From contig JASDTB010000001.1 of the NCBI GenBank assembly GCA_041441455.1, positions 1 to 39,943 on the forward strand: a stretch of DNA of 39,943 nt, written 5' to 3'. A program made the translations under genes and the position numbers. Position 1 is the first letter of the stretch. Every line of letters begins with the position of its first letter. The DNA comes from JAFIHK01 sp041441455 (GTDB lineage Bacteria; Bacteroidota; Bacteroidia; Bacteroidales; UBA932). Below are positions 7,530 through 17,443 of this stretch, piece after piece. The notes beneath the pieces were generated by a model that did no database searches, had not been told where the DNA came from, and was given only the letters and a program-made list of their open reading frames with translations.

Positions 7530-9773
7530 TTATTTCCAAATTGTAAATCTTAGGCCTGCATAAATTTTTATCCCCATAAGCGGTCCCCAAACTGTTGTTG
7601 AGTTAAAACCTGTGCTGTATGGATTGGCAGAATTCATGATTGCATGTTTTTGACGATAATTGGTTAGGTTTTCACCGCCAATATAGATATCAAGCTCTTT
7701 GAATTTCTTGGTAATCTGAGCATAAAGCATTCCATATACTGGAGACTCTCCACCATTTTCGAAGAATTTTGGAAGGCGAGATGGTCCATTCAGCTGTGCT
7801 GTGAAGTCGAAGGTCCATTTATTCATCTTCGTTGCATACTGTAGGTTTAGAACTCCTTTGTATCTACTTGTCAATGGTCGCTCTTTCAGCCCTTGTCCAT
7901 GTAGGGTAACTTGCGAGTCGGTGTAACGGAATGTAGTTAGAATTGTAAACCTTTCAATTGGTTCAACTGTAAAATCTACTTGATAGGTATTAGTAAATGA
8001 TCTTCCGTCTAGATTGTAAATCCATACTTTTGAAAGGTCGCGCTCTTGGTCGGCAATCACCTGTTTGTTGAAATCGGTGCGGAAATAGTCAAAACTTAAT
8101 GAGGCTTTCTCTCCATGTCCTATTTTGAAATAGGCTGTCAAATTAGTTCCATATGTCCAAGCATCTTCGATATCGAGGTTGTTGTCTATCTTAATTTCTC
8201 TACCTGTTGAGAGAATACCTAGATTGTCTGTAATTACATTTGGAGAGCGGAATCCTCTACCTGCATTTATTCTGAATACTAGATCTGGAATAAAAGAGTA
8301 TTTTAGATTGAAGCGAGGGGCAAACAGTAATCCGTGGTTATTGTTGTAGTCGGCTCTTAGTCCAGTAACGATTGATAATTTTTCACCTTTATGGAAGGTG
8401 TACTCTCCATATGCTCCTACTGAATTCTCAACTCTACCTGGAAACATTAGATTTCTAACACCTGTGTTGTTCACAAAATAGTAGTCATTCAGAGTCTCAT
8501 CAAGATTATCATATTGACCGCTTAAGCCAATTATAAGTTTGTGCTCTGGAAGAACTGTATTTTGATACATTAAGTTCACAAATGCTGAGTTTTGCTTTGC
8601 ATTGAAATCTTTCATACCGAAATATGAGTCCATCTGGTGGTATGTATAATCTATAACAGCTGCAATATTTTGGTTATTATCTTTTTGTAATGGAATTCCA
8701 ACTTTAAGATAGCCATTCAATCCTTTGTTTTTAATATTTGACCCCCATATATTTAGACTTCTTGGAGTATCTTTTTTAAAGTCGTTCTGGCCAGCGACTC
8801 TATCATCGCTCAATGCTTTGAAGCCCCAACGAAGTTGTAAACCATTGTCGGCCATATATAGCCATCTGTTTGATATATTGAACTGCATTGCAATAGGCTC
8901 ATCCTTAAACCCATCGTGATTACCATCGTGGCCCTGAGGGTCAGTCGAGAAGTGGCCCAAAATTACGGTACTGAGCTTTTTATTCAATTGTAAAGATGAC
9001 GCAATGTTAGCTTCTGTTCTCAGAGAACTTCCTAAAAACAGGTTAACGAATAGAGGTTGTTCTGCTGTGGGCTTTCTATGCTCTAGGTTAATTTGTCCTG
9101 TTATTGCCTCCAACCCGTTTACTACAGATGATGGACCTTTTGCTATCTGGATGCTCTCTAGCCATTGACCAGGTATATAAGAGAGCCCGAACGGAGCAGC
9201 GACACCTCGCATTACTGGTCTGTTTTCATCAAGCATCTGAGTGTAAGTACCCGAAAGACCAAGAAGTCTGATTTGACGAGCACCTGTAATAGCGTCTGAA
9301 TAGCCTACGGTAACACTTGCAGAATTTTCGAAACTCTCAGCCAAGTTGCAACATGCCATCTTGCATAGTCCAGCAGCAGAGATAACCTCAGTTTTTACAG
9401 GAGTAACTTTTGATAAATAGTTGCCTTGCTGACGTCCGATTACTTTAACTGAGTTCAATTCGTTTCCTTCGGATAGAATAAATTCGGCAAAGTTTTCACC
9501 ATCTTTTAGGATTATTGTATCTTTTGAATATCCAACGAAGGTGGCAATCAGGAGTGCCTCACCTCCATTTTTCTTTTTGAATGAGAATTTTCCTGCGTTA
9601 TCGGTCTCTACTGCTAATTTTAGTTTAGGCCAGTACACTGTTGCAAACGCAAGAGGCTCTGTCTCTCCGGTTGCTTTTTTAAATTTTACTATTCCGTTTA
9701 CATTCTCTGCACTAATTGTACCGGCAGTGAAAAGCAGAATGAATGCAAATAAATATCTATTTATCATATTCAA
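7530..9773 (-). CDS. TonB-dependent outer-membrane receptor, probably metal-related
   Basis: The 747-residue protein has a signal peptide (about 1-22), then a carboxypeptidase-regulatory-like beta-sandwich (about 25-105). A plug domain follows (about 115-235, with GARQIRLLGLSGTYTQ and GPSSVVNGLEAITGQINLE), then a 22-strand-type barrel to the C terminus. The plug contains CKMACCNLAESFE (C137, C141, C142). A similar ACCN.xESFE motif marks a Bacteroidota receptor clade that often sits beside HMA and HYC_CC_PP genes, which suggests copper or another soft metal; this rests on recalled family context. The receptor would use TonB/ExbBD energy to move its ligand into the periplasm. An in-frame ATG two codons later (9767) is an alternative start. 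Confidence 0.9.
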   Translation of the reverse strand: MNMINRYLFAFILLFTAGTISAENVNGIVKFKKATGETEPLAFATVYWPKLKLAVETDNAGKFSFKKKNGGEALLIATFVGYSKDTIILKDGENFAEFILSEGNELNSVKVIGRQQGNYLSKVTPVKTEVISAAGLCKMACCNLAESFENSASVTVGYSDAITGARQIRLLGLSGTYTQMLDENRPVMRGVAAPFGLSYIPGQWLESIQIAKGPSSVVNGLEAITGQINLEHRKPTAEQPLFVNLFLGSSLRTEANIASSLQLNKKLSTVILGHFSTDPQGHDGNHDGFKDEPIAMQFNISNRWLYMADNGLQLRWGFKALSDDRVAGQNDFKKDTPRSLNIWGSNIKNKGLNGYLKVGIPLQKDNNQNIAAVIDYTYHQMDSYFGMKDFNAKQNSAFVNLMYQNTVLPEHKLIIGLSGQYDNLDETLNDYYFVNNTGVRNLMFPGRVENSVGAYGEYTFHKGEKLSIVTGLRADYNNNHGLLFAPRFNLKYSFIPDLVFRINAGRGFRSPNVITDNLGILSTGREIKIDNNLDIEDAWTYGTNLTAYFKIGHGEKASLSFDYFRTDFNKQVIADQERDLSKVWIYNLDGRSFTNTYQVDFTVEPIERFTILTTFRYTDSQVTLHGQGLKERPLTSRYKGVLNLQYATKMNKWTFDFTAQLNGPSRLPKFFENGGESPVYGMLYAQITKKFKELDIYIGGENLTNYRQKHAIMNSANPYSTGFNSTTVWGPLMGIKIYAGLRFTIWK

Positions 9774-9827
9774 TTAGATTATGTTATGTATTGATTTCTG
9801 AATGTTGGCTGAATGCAACAAAGTATC

Positions 9828-9850
9828 CTGCACAGATTTTCTGCACAGAT
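9828..9850. repeat. Tandem direct repeat upstream of the TonB-dependent receptor
   Basis: Two perfect copies of CTGCACAGAT (9828-9837 and 9841-9850) are separated by TTT, a 13-nt period. They lie in the only sizeable gap of the cluster (9774-9869), 55-77 nt before the receptor start. On the minus strand they come immediately before TACTTTG (9819-9825), an imperfect -7 element, so they would cover the spacer and -33 region. This placement suits a regulator-binding site, but no regulator is encoded nearby. Confidence 0.5.
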
Positions 9851-9869
9851 ATAATTCAAAAACGATACT

Positions 9870-10301
9870 CTACAATCTGAATTGAGATATTAGATTCAAA
9901 ACCTGCCGCGAACAGAGGTCGGGCGGTCGTTTGACTCCAAAGAATGGATTATGTTGATTAGAATTTTCTAATAAGAACGACTCTCTTTCTGACAAAGTGT
10001 GAAGGACCGCAATCAACTCCATTACTGGTTTTGAGATGCTTTGTACATATGATGCGTCGTAGTCTTTATCTAATGAGTGTACCTCAGTGGTGCAACAATG
10101 GTCGTCATGTTTTTGTGAATGGCAGTGCGAAGAACCGCATTTGCAGTGGTCGTGCACCTGTTCACAAGCGGAATCGGTATAGAGAATAGTGACATCTACA
10201 GTGCCTGCACTATTACATTTGTGCACGCTTATCCCCAGGCTGGCAATCACATACTGAGTGATTACAAGCGAAAAAACGAGATATGACAACACTTTCGACA
10301 T
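9870..10301 (-). CDS. HYC_CC_PP family Cys/His-rich protein
   Basis: This 143-residue protein has an N-terminal hydrophobic segment (about 5-25) that could be a signal peptide or anchor. A dense metal-ligand region follows: HKC (27-29), C46, HDHCKC (50-55), HCH (59-61), H65 and HCC (68-70). The C terminus has the KRPPD motif. This order (H-x-C, paired Cys, PP) matches the Bacteroidota HYC_CC_PP family, which has no established biochemical role but recurs beside metal-related receptors. It is probably an envelope metal-binding protein. The gene starts 18 nt after the second RND gene. Confidence 0.82.
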   Translation of the reverse strand: MSKVLSYLVFSLVITQYVIASLGISVHKCNSAGTVDVTILYTDSACEQVHDHCKCGSSHCHSQKHDDHCCTTEVHSLDKDYDASYVQSISKPVMELIAVLHTLSERESFLLENSNQHNPFFGVKRPPDLCSRQVLNLISQFRL

Positions 10302-10319
10302 CGTTGCAAATATATAAAT

Positions 10320-13289
10320 TTATTTTTTCACAAAGATCGGTAGGAAAAAAATTATCGTTAAGAATGAAAAAAGTAGTCCAGATGTTGTCCCTAATGCAAA
10401 GGAGTACCAAAATACTTCACTCTTTCCGTCTATAAAGAACGGAATCATCCCCAAGATTGTTGCAATTATTGTTAGAGAGACTGGCAAAAGTTTGTAGTTG
10501 TATGATTTTACAAGAAGTTTCAGGGGATTTCGACGTTCGAGGTTAACAGATCTTATATTAATGTTGTATTGGTTGATAATATAAATTCCCGCATTAACTA
10601 CTAATCCCGACAACATTATTAACGAAGCAAACCCACCTTGATCAAAGCTTGCCTCTGTTAAATAGAATGCAAAAAAGACTCCAATGAATGAGATAGGAAT
10701 CATAAAGACGATTACCAATGGCTGCAATAGTGATTCGAAGAGAATTGAGCAGATAAAATATATAATGGCAATGACAAGAATGATCAAAAAGAGACTTAGC
10801 TCCAACTCTTTTTCTCCAAAAAAGAAGTTATTCAATGATGTTGAATATCCAACTGGCAGAATCGAGGAGTTCATCATTTTTACCGATCTATCCAAAAGCT
10901 TTTGTGCAGCGGTTGTTGAACCCATGTAATTAAATGAGACCGAGAGTGTGTATTGTTGATCTTCTCTTACAATACTATTTCCAGTCATCCTCTTTTCGAT
11001 GTTTCCAAACGAAGAGAACTTTAACTGCCGGCCATTTACATCAACATTAGAATTATTGAGTGACCAATAATCGAATCCCGATGATGCAGAAGAGACGAGT
11101 GATACTTCATAAAGTTTTCCATTGTAGAGAGTCTCACCTGCCTTTGACGACTCCGTTAGTTTTTCATTCAATACTCCAAACAGCTGTTCAGGTGTTACTT
11201 GATATAATGACAACCTATCTAGATCGTAATCCATGTAATACTCGGTTCTGTTGGTAGAATATGTCAACATAGAAGTCTCAATTTCAATGTCTTTTACTCT
11301 CTTATTCAAGGTTAAAGTATCTACAAGAATCTGGGCATATTGATATAATTTATCATAGTTGTATCCTTTGATAATAATCGAACTTGATTTTCCTGTATTG
11401 TAAATTACATTAGAAAAATACTCCTCATCCAATCCTGTTATTTGCCAGTTTGCCCCTCCAAAATCAATAGCTTTGTCTATCACTTCACCTTTTATGCTCT
11501 CTGGCAAAGAGGAGTTTCTGATCGCCTCATCAAATTTGATTACCAAACTTGCTCGCCCTGCAGTTATTCGCGAGGTAAACATTTCAATCTCTTCAATACT
11601 GCTGAGATAGTTCTCCATACCCTTAACCACATCGTTTAGTTGTTGAACCGTACAACCTTCGGGCATTGAGGCTGTTATATAAAGTTCTCTTGATGGCTGA
11701 CGTCTATAAAAATTGCCTCCAAAATCTTCTGGCAATAAATAATATGTCAGTCCAAACATCGCAGCTACCAATAAGACAAATGCCAATTTATATTTTCTAG
11801 AAATCCTGATATACTTCTCATATAAAGTTGAAATTCCAACAATTCGTCTCTTTCCTTTAAAACTTGTCTTAGCTATAGATCCTTTGAATCTAATCATGTC
11901 AGAGAGAGCAGGTACGAATAAAAGGGCGACAAAGAACGATACGGCCAAGTTGATGATGACCACTACAGCAAAATCGTTTAGATTTAATTTGATCTGTTCG
12001 GGTAGGAAGAAAATTACAGAGAGGGCACCAATTGTTGTTAAAAGGGCACCAGCCATCGCAGTTGTAATCTTTCTGTTGCGGCTGTAGCCATAGTAAGACA
12101 ACATCATTATGGAGGTATCTGTCATCATTCCTAGCGATACCGTCAGACCAGCCATCGAGTATAGATTCAGTTCTGTTCCTGTGAGGATAAAGAGTGCAAA
12201 TGAGATTAAGACATCTGCTAATAACGCTGAAACGATAATAAATAGAAAGCGTAGGTCTCTTCCAGCCAAAAAGATAAATAGAAACAAGATTAATACAGTA
12301 AGAAGTGTCCTTCGGGTTATCTTGTTGATTTCCCGTTGCAAATCGGCAGACTCATCAATGGATACAAGTGCCGAAAAGCTATGCGGGAAGCTCTCTTGCT
12401 GCTTAACCATCTCCTCCTTGATTTTTGAGCAGACATCAATTACGTTAGAAACCTTATCTGCGTAGATTGCTATATTTATATTATTAAGACCATTAATTCT
12501 ATAATAGGACTGCGGAGTTCTCTCTTTAAACATTATCGTCGCTACATCTGACAATTTTATGATCTTTCCCTCCTGATTCTTTACTGGAAGATTCTCTAAA
12601 TTATCCACTGTGTAGGAGGTTAAAAGTCGAATCTGGCTAGTGTCTGTTGTTCCTATTTCAATCGAACCAGAGCCAATACTCGATAATGCATCTCTCAATT
12701 CCGACACTGTAACACCAAAATCCTGAGGTTTTAGAGCATCGTACGACACTTGAAAATGAAAAGGGTTCACTCCTGTAATCTCAACACTTTTAACCCCTTT
12801 AATATTAGTCAGATTTCTAACAATTTTGTCAGATGCAAACCTTTCAATCTCTTCGGTCGGAAGGTCGGCATTAAGCGTATAGACCATTACTGGAGTGTTT
12901 TTCTCGCCAGTAACAGTTCCCGATAATTCTGGATAGGTAACTCCCTCTGGAAACTTAGCGTATGTTCGACGAATGAGCGAGGCTATTTCGAATCTAACTT
13001 TCTCCAAACTTGCCCTCTTTTTTAGCTCAACTTCAATTCTTCCACCTCCAAAAGATGTGATTGACTTAATTTTTTTGATCCCAGAAACCGTTGATATCAA
13101 TCCTTCTAATCGCGAAGTGACCTCCGATTCAGCTATTTTAGCCGAGGCATTATTCCAATTATAACTGACTGTAATTGAGTTAACCCTTTCAGTTGGGGAA
13201 AATTTCACATTCAGCATTGGAATTGTTGCAGCTCCGATAATCATCAGAACAACGAAGATCAAAACGGTAGAGAAGCTAGAGACCTTCAT
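10320..13289 (-). CDS. RND efflux pump subunit, second of a tandem pair
   Basis: This 989-residue inner-membrane protein has the AcrB/RND layout: TM1 (about 8-26), a large periplasmic loop, TM2-6 (about 328-475), a second loop and a final helix bundle. The N terminus is short and lacks the usual cytoplasmic helix. In TM4 the segment is GMMTDTSIMML, so the proton-relay position equivalent to AcrB D407 is D391, but D408 is Thr392. The following VVEN-like sequence is also lost. It overlaps the first RND gene by 4 nt, as expected for subunits made together, and may be the partner subunit of a heteromeric pump like E. coli MdtBC. Substrate is unknown. Confidence 0.9.
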   Translation of the reverse strand: MKVSSFSTVLIFVVLMIIGAATIPMLNVKFSPTERVNSITVSYNWNNASAKIAESEVTSRLEGLISTVSGIKKIKSITSFGGGRIEVELKKRASLEKVRFEIASLIRRTYAKFPEGVTYPELSGTVTGEKNTPVMVYTLNADLPTEEIERFASDKIVRNLTNIKGVKSVEITGVNPFHFQVSYDALKPQDFGVTVSELRDALSSIGSGSIEIGTTDTSQIRLLTSYTVDNLENLPVKNQEGKIIKLSDVATIMFKERTPQSYYRINGLNNINIAIYADKVSNVIDVCSKIKEEMVKQQESFPHSFSALVSIDESADLQREINKITRRTLLTVLILFLFIFLAGRDLRFLFIIVSALLADVLISFALFILTGTELNLYSMAGLTVSLGMMTDTSIMMLSYYGYSRNRKITTAMAGALLTTIGALSVIFFLPEQIKLNLNDFAVVVIINLAVSFFVALLFVPALSDMIRFKGSIAKTSFKGKRRIVGISTLYEKYIRISRKYKLAFVLLVAAMFGLTYYLLPEDFGGNFYRRQPSRELYITASMPEGCTVQQLNDVVKGMENYLSSIEEIEMFTSRITAGRASLVIKFDEAIRNSSLPESIKGEVIDKAIDFGGANWQITGLDEEYFSNVIYNTGKSSSIIIKGYNYDKLYQYAQILVDTLTLNKRVKDIEIETSMLTYSTNRTEYYMDYDLDRLSLYQVTPEQLFGVLNEKLTESSKAGETLYNGKLYEVSLVSSASSGFDYWSLNNSNVDVNGRQLKFSSFGNIEKRMTGNSIVREDQQYTLSVSFNYMGSTTAAQKLLDRSVKMMNSSILPVGYSTSLNNFFFGEKELELSLFLIILVIAIIYFICSILFESLLQPLVIVFMIPISFIGVFFAFYLTEASFDQGGFASLIMLSGLVVNAGIYIINQYNINIRSVNLERRNPLKLLVKSYNYKLLPVSLTIIATILGMIPFFIDGKSEVFWYSFALGTTSGLLFSFLTIIFFLPIFVKK

Positions 13290-16200
13290 CTTTTCCCTCT
13301 GTTTTTATAAATATTATAGTAGAATAGCGGTATAAAGAAGATACTAACAATTGTTCCAAGCACCATACCTCCAATCAGAGCAAGAGAGAGAGGATATTGC
13401 AAATCGGAGCCAAGACTTCCTCTTCCCAAGAATGGCAATAGTGCAAATATTGTCGTAAGGCTGGTCATTATTATTGGCTTAAGCCTCATACGTCCACCCT
13501 CCATGATTGCTCGAATTAGAGAATGTCCACCTCTGCGGAGTCTATTGATTGTATCTACCTTTAAAATTGAGTCATTGATTATGATTCCGCTCATAACTAC
13601 CAATCCAATTAAAGACATGATATTGATTCCCGCTCCAAAGATCCAAAGCACAACAAAAGCGCCAAGAATATCCACTACAATTTCGGACATTATGATTAAC
13701 GGCTGTATGAGGGACTCAAATTGAGCTGCTAAAATAAAGATCAAGAGCAACAAAGCTACTGCCAATACAGCAGCTAACTCCATGATCATCTCCTTATTGC
13801 TAAAATAAGAACCCGTAATAGCAATTTCAAAATTTTCGTCACCCTTATATAGAGACTCTATTCGTTCAATAACACCTGGTACCTCTTTGTCGCTCAAATT
13901 TAGATTAACTGGGTAATATCCACCTTGATTACCAGTATAGACCTTTTTCAAATCTCGGCCTCTACCCTCAGAGAGGAGGTAACCCAAAGGAATATCTGCC
14001 CCATCACGATTTGTTACTGTCGATGCTAAAAGATCACTCTTTCCGTTTACGTCGAGTCCAGTCACAACTGGCACATTTTCATTACCCGACCGAAGATTAT
14101 AGATTTCGTTCTGTCTTAAACTATTTTTTAGCGCCTCAGCAATGGCAGAATATTCAACTTTAAAGAATGCCATCTTCTCATTATCCGGCACATAATTTAC
14201 TGTCTCTTGCCAATTAACTGGCTCTATCTCGGTTGAAATCCCTTCAAGCTTCGATTCAATTTTAAGAATCTCTCGATTTATAATATCGGGTTCTGGAATC
14301 TCTCCGTTTTTTGGAATTAGTTTAACGGTTACTTTTGGTTCGTTATCTGAGAAGATAATATTAAAGATGTTTCCCGAAGGGCGAACAGTTAAAAAAGCTC
14401 CCGGATATTTAGTAGCAATAGCCTGTTTGACATTTGAGACAAGTTGGTCCAACGATGCAGGAGTGTCGCATTTTACGTAGACAAGTGCCTCTGATGTTGT
14501 TAGTTCGGGGGTATGAGACAATAAAAATTGATGGTTACCGATGATTTCGCTCTTTGAAACGACTCCAGTTGAGATCCCTTTTAGTAACTCTTGGCATCTC
14601 GACTGATTCTCTTCAATTCCTATCGGATAATTCCAATCGATTCTAAAAACAACGTCATTCTGAGTTATTTCGGGTAACTTACTCTTTGGCAATATAGTAT
14701 ATAGAAGTACCAACAGAGGAAGAGATGCAGCAAACATAAGCCAGACACTTTTTTGATGTCTGAGTGTCCATTTTAGACCCTTTTCGTAGACATTTTCAAA
14801 ATCTACTTTAGGCATCTTTTTAAAGAGTGTCATCTCTTTGGCAGAATCAACTGATTTGCAGAACTTATAATAGTAAACAGGGATAACAATTACGGCAACA
14901 ATCAACGAAGAGAATAGTCCTATAGTTACTCCCATTGCTTGGTCGAAGAAGAGAGCTCCCGAAATTCCACTTAAGAATATCAAAGGGACAAATACTGCAC
15001 AAGTGGTAAGAACTGAGCTCAACATAGGTACAAAGACCTCAGATACGCCCTTTACAACTGCCTCCTGCAATGTTCTGGTTCGTTGACGGTTTTGGGTGAT
15101 GTTGTCAATAACGATAATGGAGTTATCAACCATCATTCCCACTCCAAGAATGAGTCCCGATAACGAAATTACATTAATTGAGATTCCGACCAAGAAGAAG
15201 AACAACAGTGATACAACCAATGAGAGAGGAATTGTTACTGATATTAATAGCGGAGTCCTAAAATCTCTCATAAAAAAGAAGATAACCAAACAAGCCAATA
15301 GTGCTCCTGCAATGATGTTGCTTTTAAGGTTTGAGATTGAGTACTCTAAAAGTTCAGTTTGATCTCTTGTAATTTTAATATCAAGTTCTGGGTGCTCTGC
15401 TTTAAGTTCAGTCGTTAGTGTCTCTAAATCTGCCTTTAGGTCTTTCATTCTCGCATCAGCCTGTTTGATAACTGCTAATGAGACTGCCCTTTTTCCGTCA
15501 GAGAGATAGACACCAGCTGCATCTCTCTCCTGCTCTTTCACATCCGCTAGATCAGATAAAAGATAGACTCTGTCATTAATATTAAGCCTTATGTTTTTGA
15601 TATCGTCAACACTTTTTATCTCCGACTTGAATCTTATACTCCATTCATAAAACTCATCTCTGATTTTTAAGTTTCCTAGCTTAATACTACTATTTTTTAC
15701 CGCCTTCTCGAAATCAGAAATCTTAATTCCTGCTGGCTCCATCTTTGTAACGTCTGGGATAATCAGTATCTCCGATTTAGAGAGACCTGTCATATCAACT
15801 AATGCAACAGCCGGAATTTGTTCTGCCCTCTTTGCAATAACCTCAGATGCAAATCGGCTCAAGTCTCGAAAAGTGAGAGCACTGTTTTCTTTGAGACTGA
15901 TGTCCATAAAGAATGCCGGTATATCTGAAACGCCCGCTTTAATAACTTTAGGCCTTTCAACACCTTTAGGTAAAGATGGTAGCATTTTGTCTATCCGCTC
16001 ATTCACCTCAATAAATAATAAGTCTACATCGGTACCATATGAAAACTCAAGGCTAATTGTACCTGAGTTGAGAGAAGATTCTCCTTTTATATCTACAAGA
16101 TGCGGTAATTGACGAAGTTGAGTCGTGAGTGGAGAGATAATTGCCTGGTTTACCTCTCTGGCAGATGCTCCTGGATAGACTGCCTGAACTACGATTCTAG

Positions 16201-16321
16201 GAATCTTAACATCTGGCATCAATGAGACTGGGAGCAACGTGGCAGCAACTACTCCTAATATTAGTGTAGCTATCACAGACATCGTGACTGCGACAGGTCT
16301 GTTTATCAGCTTACCTATCAT
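13286..16321 (-). CDS. RND efflux pump subunit, first of a tandem pair
   Basis: This 1011-residue RND transporter carries the typical start (INRPVAVTMSVIATLILGV), the periplasmic VYPGASAREVNQAIISPL segment and two six-helix bundles. The TM4 proton-relay segment reads GMMVDNSIIVIDN, with D399 in the AcrB D407 position and Asn in the D408 position, as in many RND families of this phylum. The last residues are a basic tail (KNRGKR). It starts 6 nt after the fusion-protein gene. With the upstream TolC-like and fusion proteins it would form a tripartite envelope pump driven by the proton gradient. Whether it exports metals, drugs or lipids cannot be read from sequence. Confidence 0.93.
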   Translation of the reverse strand: MIGKLINRPVAVTMSVIATLILGVVAATLLPVSLMPDVKIPRIVVQAVYPGASAREVNQAIISPLTTQLRQLPHLVDIKGESSLNSGTISLEFSYGTDVDLLFIEVNERIDKMLPSLPKGVERPKVIKAGVSDIPAFFMDISLKENSALTFRDLSRFASEVIAKRAEQIPAVALVDMTGLSKSEILIIPDVTKMEPAGIKISDFEKAVKNSSIKLGNLKIRDEFYEWSIRFKSEIKSVDDIKNIRLNINDRVYLLSDLADVKEQERDAAGVYLSDGKRAVSLAVIKQADARMKDLKADLETLTTELKAEHPELDIKITRDQTELLEYSISNLKSNIIAGALLACLVIFFFMRDFRTPLLISVTIPLSLVVSLLFFFLVGISINVISLSGLILGVGMMVDNSIIVIDNITQNRQRTRTLQEAVVKGVSEVFVPMLSSVLTTCAVFVPLIFLSGISGALFFDQAMGVTIGLFSSLIVAVIVIPVYYYKFCKSVDSAKEMTLFKKMPKVDFENVYEKGLKWTLRHQKSVWLMFAASLPLLVLLYTILPKSKLPEITQNDVVFRIDWNYPIGIEENQSRCQELLKGISTGVVSKSEIIGNHQFLLSHTPELTTSEALVYVKCDTPASLDQLVSNVKQAIATKYPGAFLTVRPSGNIFNIIFSDNEPKVTVKLIPKNGEIPEPDIINREILKIESKLEGISTEIEPVNWQETVNYVPDNEKMAFFKVEYSAIAEALKNSLRQNEIYNLRSGNENVPVVTGLDVNGKSDLLASTVTNRDGADIPLGYLLSEGRGRDLKKVYTGNQGGYYPVNLNLSDKEVPGVIERIESLYKGDENFEIAITGSYFSNKEMIMELAAVLAVALLLLIFILAAQFESLIQPLIIMSEIVVDILGAFVVLWIFGAGINIMSLIGLVVMSGIIINDSILKVDTINRLRRGGHSLIRAIMEGGRMRLKPIIMTSLTTIFALLPFLGRGSLGSDLQYPLSLALIGGMVLGTIVSIFFIPLFYYNIYKNRGKR

Positions 16322-16327
16322 CAGAGA

Positions 16328-17443
16328 CTACTTTTTTTTGATTTCAACATCGGAACCCTCTGCTAAATTCAAATTACCAGAGACTATTACTATATCTTTT
16401 GAATTAAGTACCGACTCTCTCTCTGAATCAGCAATAACTGAATGCTGCGAAGCATTTGAGTGTTCAACTATAACATAGGTCCACATTGCCTTTTTGCTCT
16501 CTGGATTATATCGGAATAGCACTGTTTTATTGTCCCTGATCACAACTGCGCTTTTAGGGACAACAAATTTCTCAGATATTGTATTTTCGGCAATCACTCT
16601 CACATTCATACCTTCGATGAGTCTTGAGTCGCTATTAGAGAGTCTTGCAATAATCTTCACTTGCCCTTTATCATCAACAATTGGATTGATTTGACTTACC
16701 TTTCCAGGATAACTCTTTTGAGGATTCGCAAATGAGGATATTTGAACAACTGTTCCTATTTTGATAAAAGAGAGTTCGGTCTCTAAAAGTGTAAATTCAA
16801 CTTCGAACTCTTTATCATTAATCAAAGTGCAGATATCTCCAGTTGCAAAGTCGTGTACTTTTGAATTTAAATTGGCAATTTTGCCAGAGAATGGAGCTCT
16901 CAGTTCTGTGTTACGGTAGTCTAATTGTGCCTGTTTAAGGTTATTTTTTGCAGATGAATATCCAGAACGGATTCTTGCAACCTTGAGCATCTCCGGTGTA
17001 AGTTTTGAGGTATCACGCCCATATCCAAAACCGAGAATATTGTCGGCAAAATCAAGTTCTGCCTTCTCCATTGTTGCCTGTGCTTGCTCCAATTTTAACT
17101 TTGCAGGTGATGGGTCTATTTTTGCAATCAACTCTCCTTTGCGTACAACTGATCCATTTTTAACATTGATTGATAAAATTTCGCCAGAAGTTCCAAATTT
17201 GAGAGATGTCCTCTCTACAGCTTTCAGCTTGCCATTACTGATCATTTGAAGTTTAAAATCACGTTTGGAGATAACCACTGTATCTACATAATTCTTTTCA
17301 GCTTTAAACTCTCGTTTAGTAAGCTCTCCACTTTCCTCTTTCTGCTCTTTTTGACCACTCTTGCATGAAAAGAGAGCGAATACTGCAATGATCAAATAGA
17401 TTGAAGACAATTTAAAACTTCTGATTATCGATGATCTTTTCAT
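16328..17443 (-). CDS. RND periplasmic membrane fusion lipoprotein
   Basis: This 371-residue HlyD/AcrA-type adaptor links the inner-membrane pump to the TolC-like channel. From the chosen ATG (17441-17443) it has a lipoprotein signal ending FALFSC, with the acylated Cys at 27. A split lipoyl half follows (NGSVVRKGELIAKIDPS), then a helical hairpin (KLKLEQAQATMEKAELDFA), the second lipoyl half (RAPFSGKIANLN) and a beta-barrel region. An upstream ATG at 17488 would add 15 residues before the signal peptide and lengthen the overlap with the TolC-like gene, so I reject it. The remaining overlap with the TolC-like gene is 32 nt. Confidence 0.92.
   Translation of the reverse strand: MKRSSIIRSFKLSSIYLIIAVFALFSCKSGQKEQKEESGELTKREFKAEKNYVDTVVISKRDFKLQMISNGKLKAVERTSLKFGTSGEILSINVKNGSVVRKGELIAKIDPSPAKLKLEQAQATMEKAELDFADNILGFGYGRDTSKLTPEMLKVARIRSGYSSAKNNLKQAQLDYRNTELRAPFSGKIANLNSKVHDFATGDICTLINDKEFEVEFTLLETELSFIKIGTVVQISSFANPQKSYPGKVSQINPIVDDKGQVKIIARLSNSDSRLIEGMNVRVIAENTISEKFVVPKSAVVIRDNKTVLFRYNPESKKAMWTYVIVEHSNASQHSVIADSERESVLNSKDIVIVSGNLNLAEGSDVEIKKK

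Noticed and set aside
10307..10314. A TATATTTG box on the minus strand just before the HYC_CC_PP gene
   Set aside because: Initiation would fall at the start codon, making the message leaderless, and the nearest TTTG is only 16 nt upstream; probably a chance A/T match.
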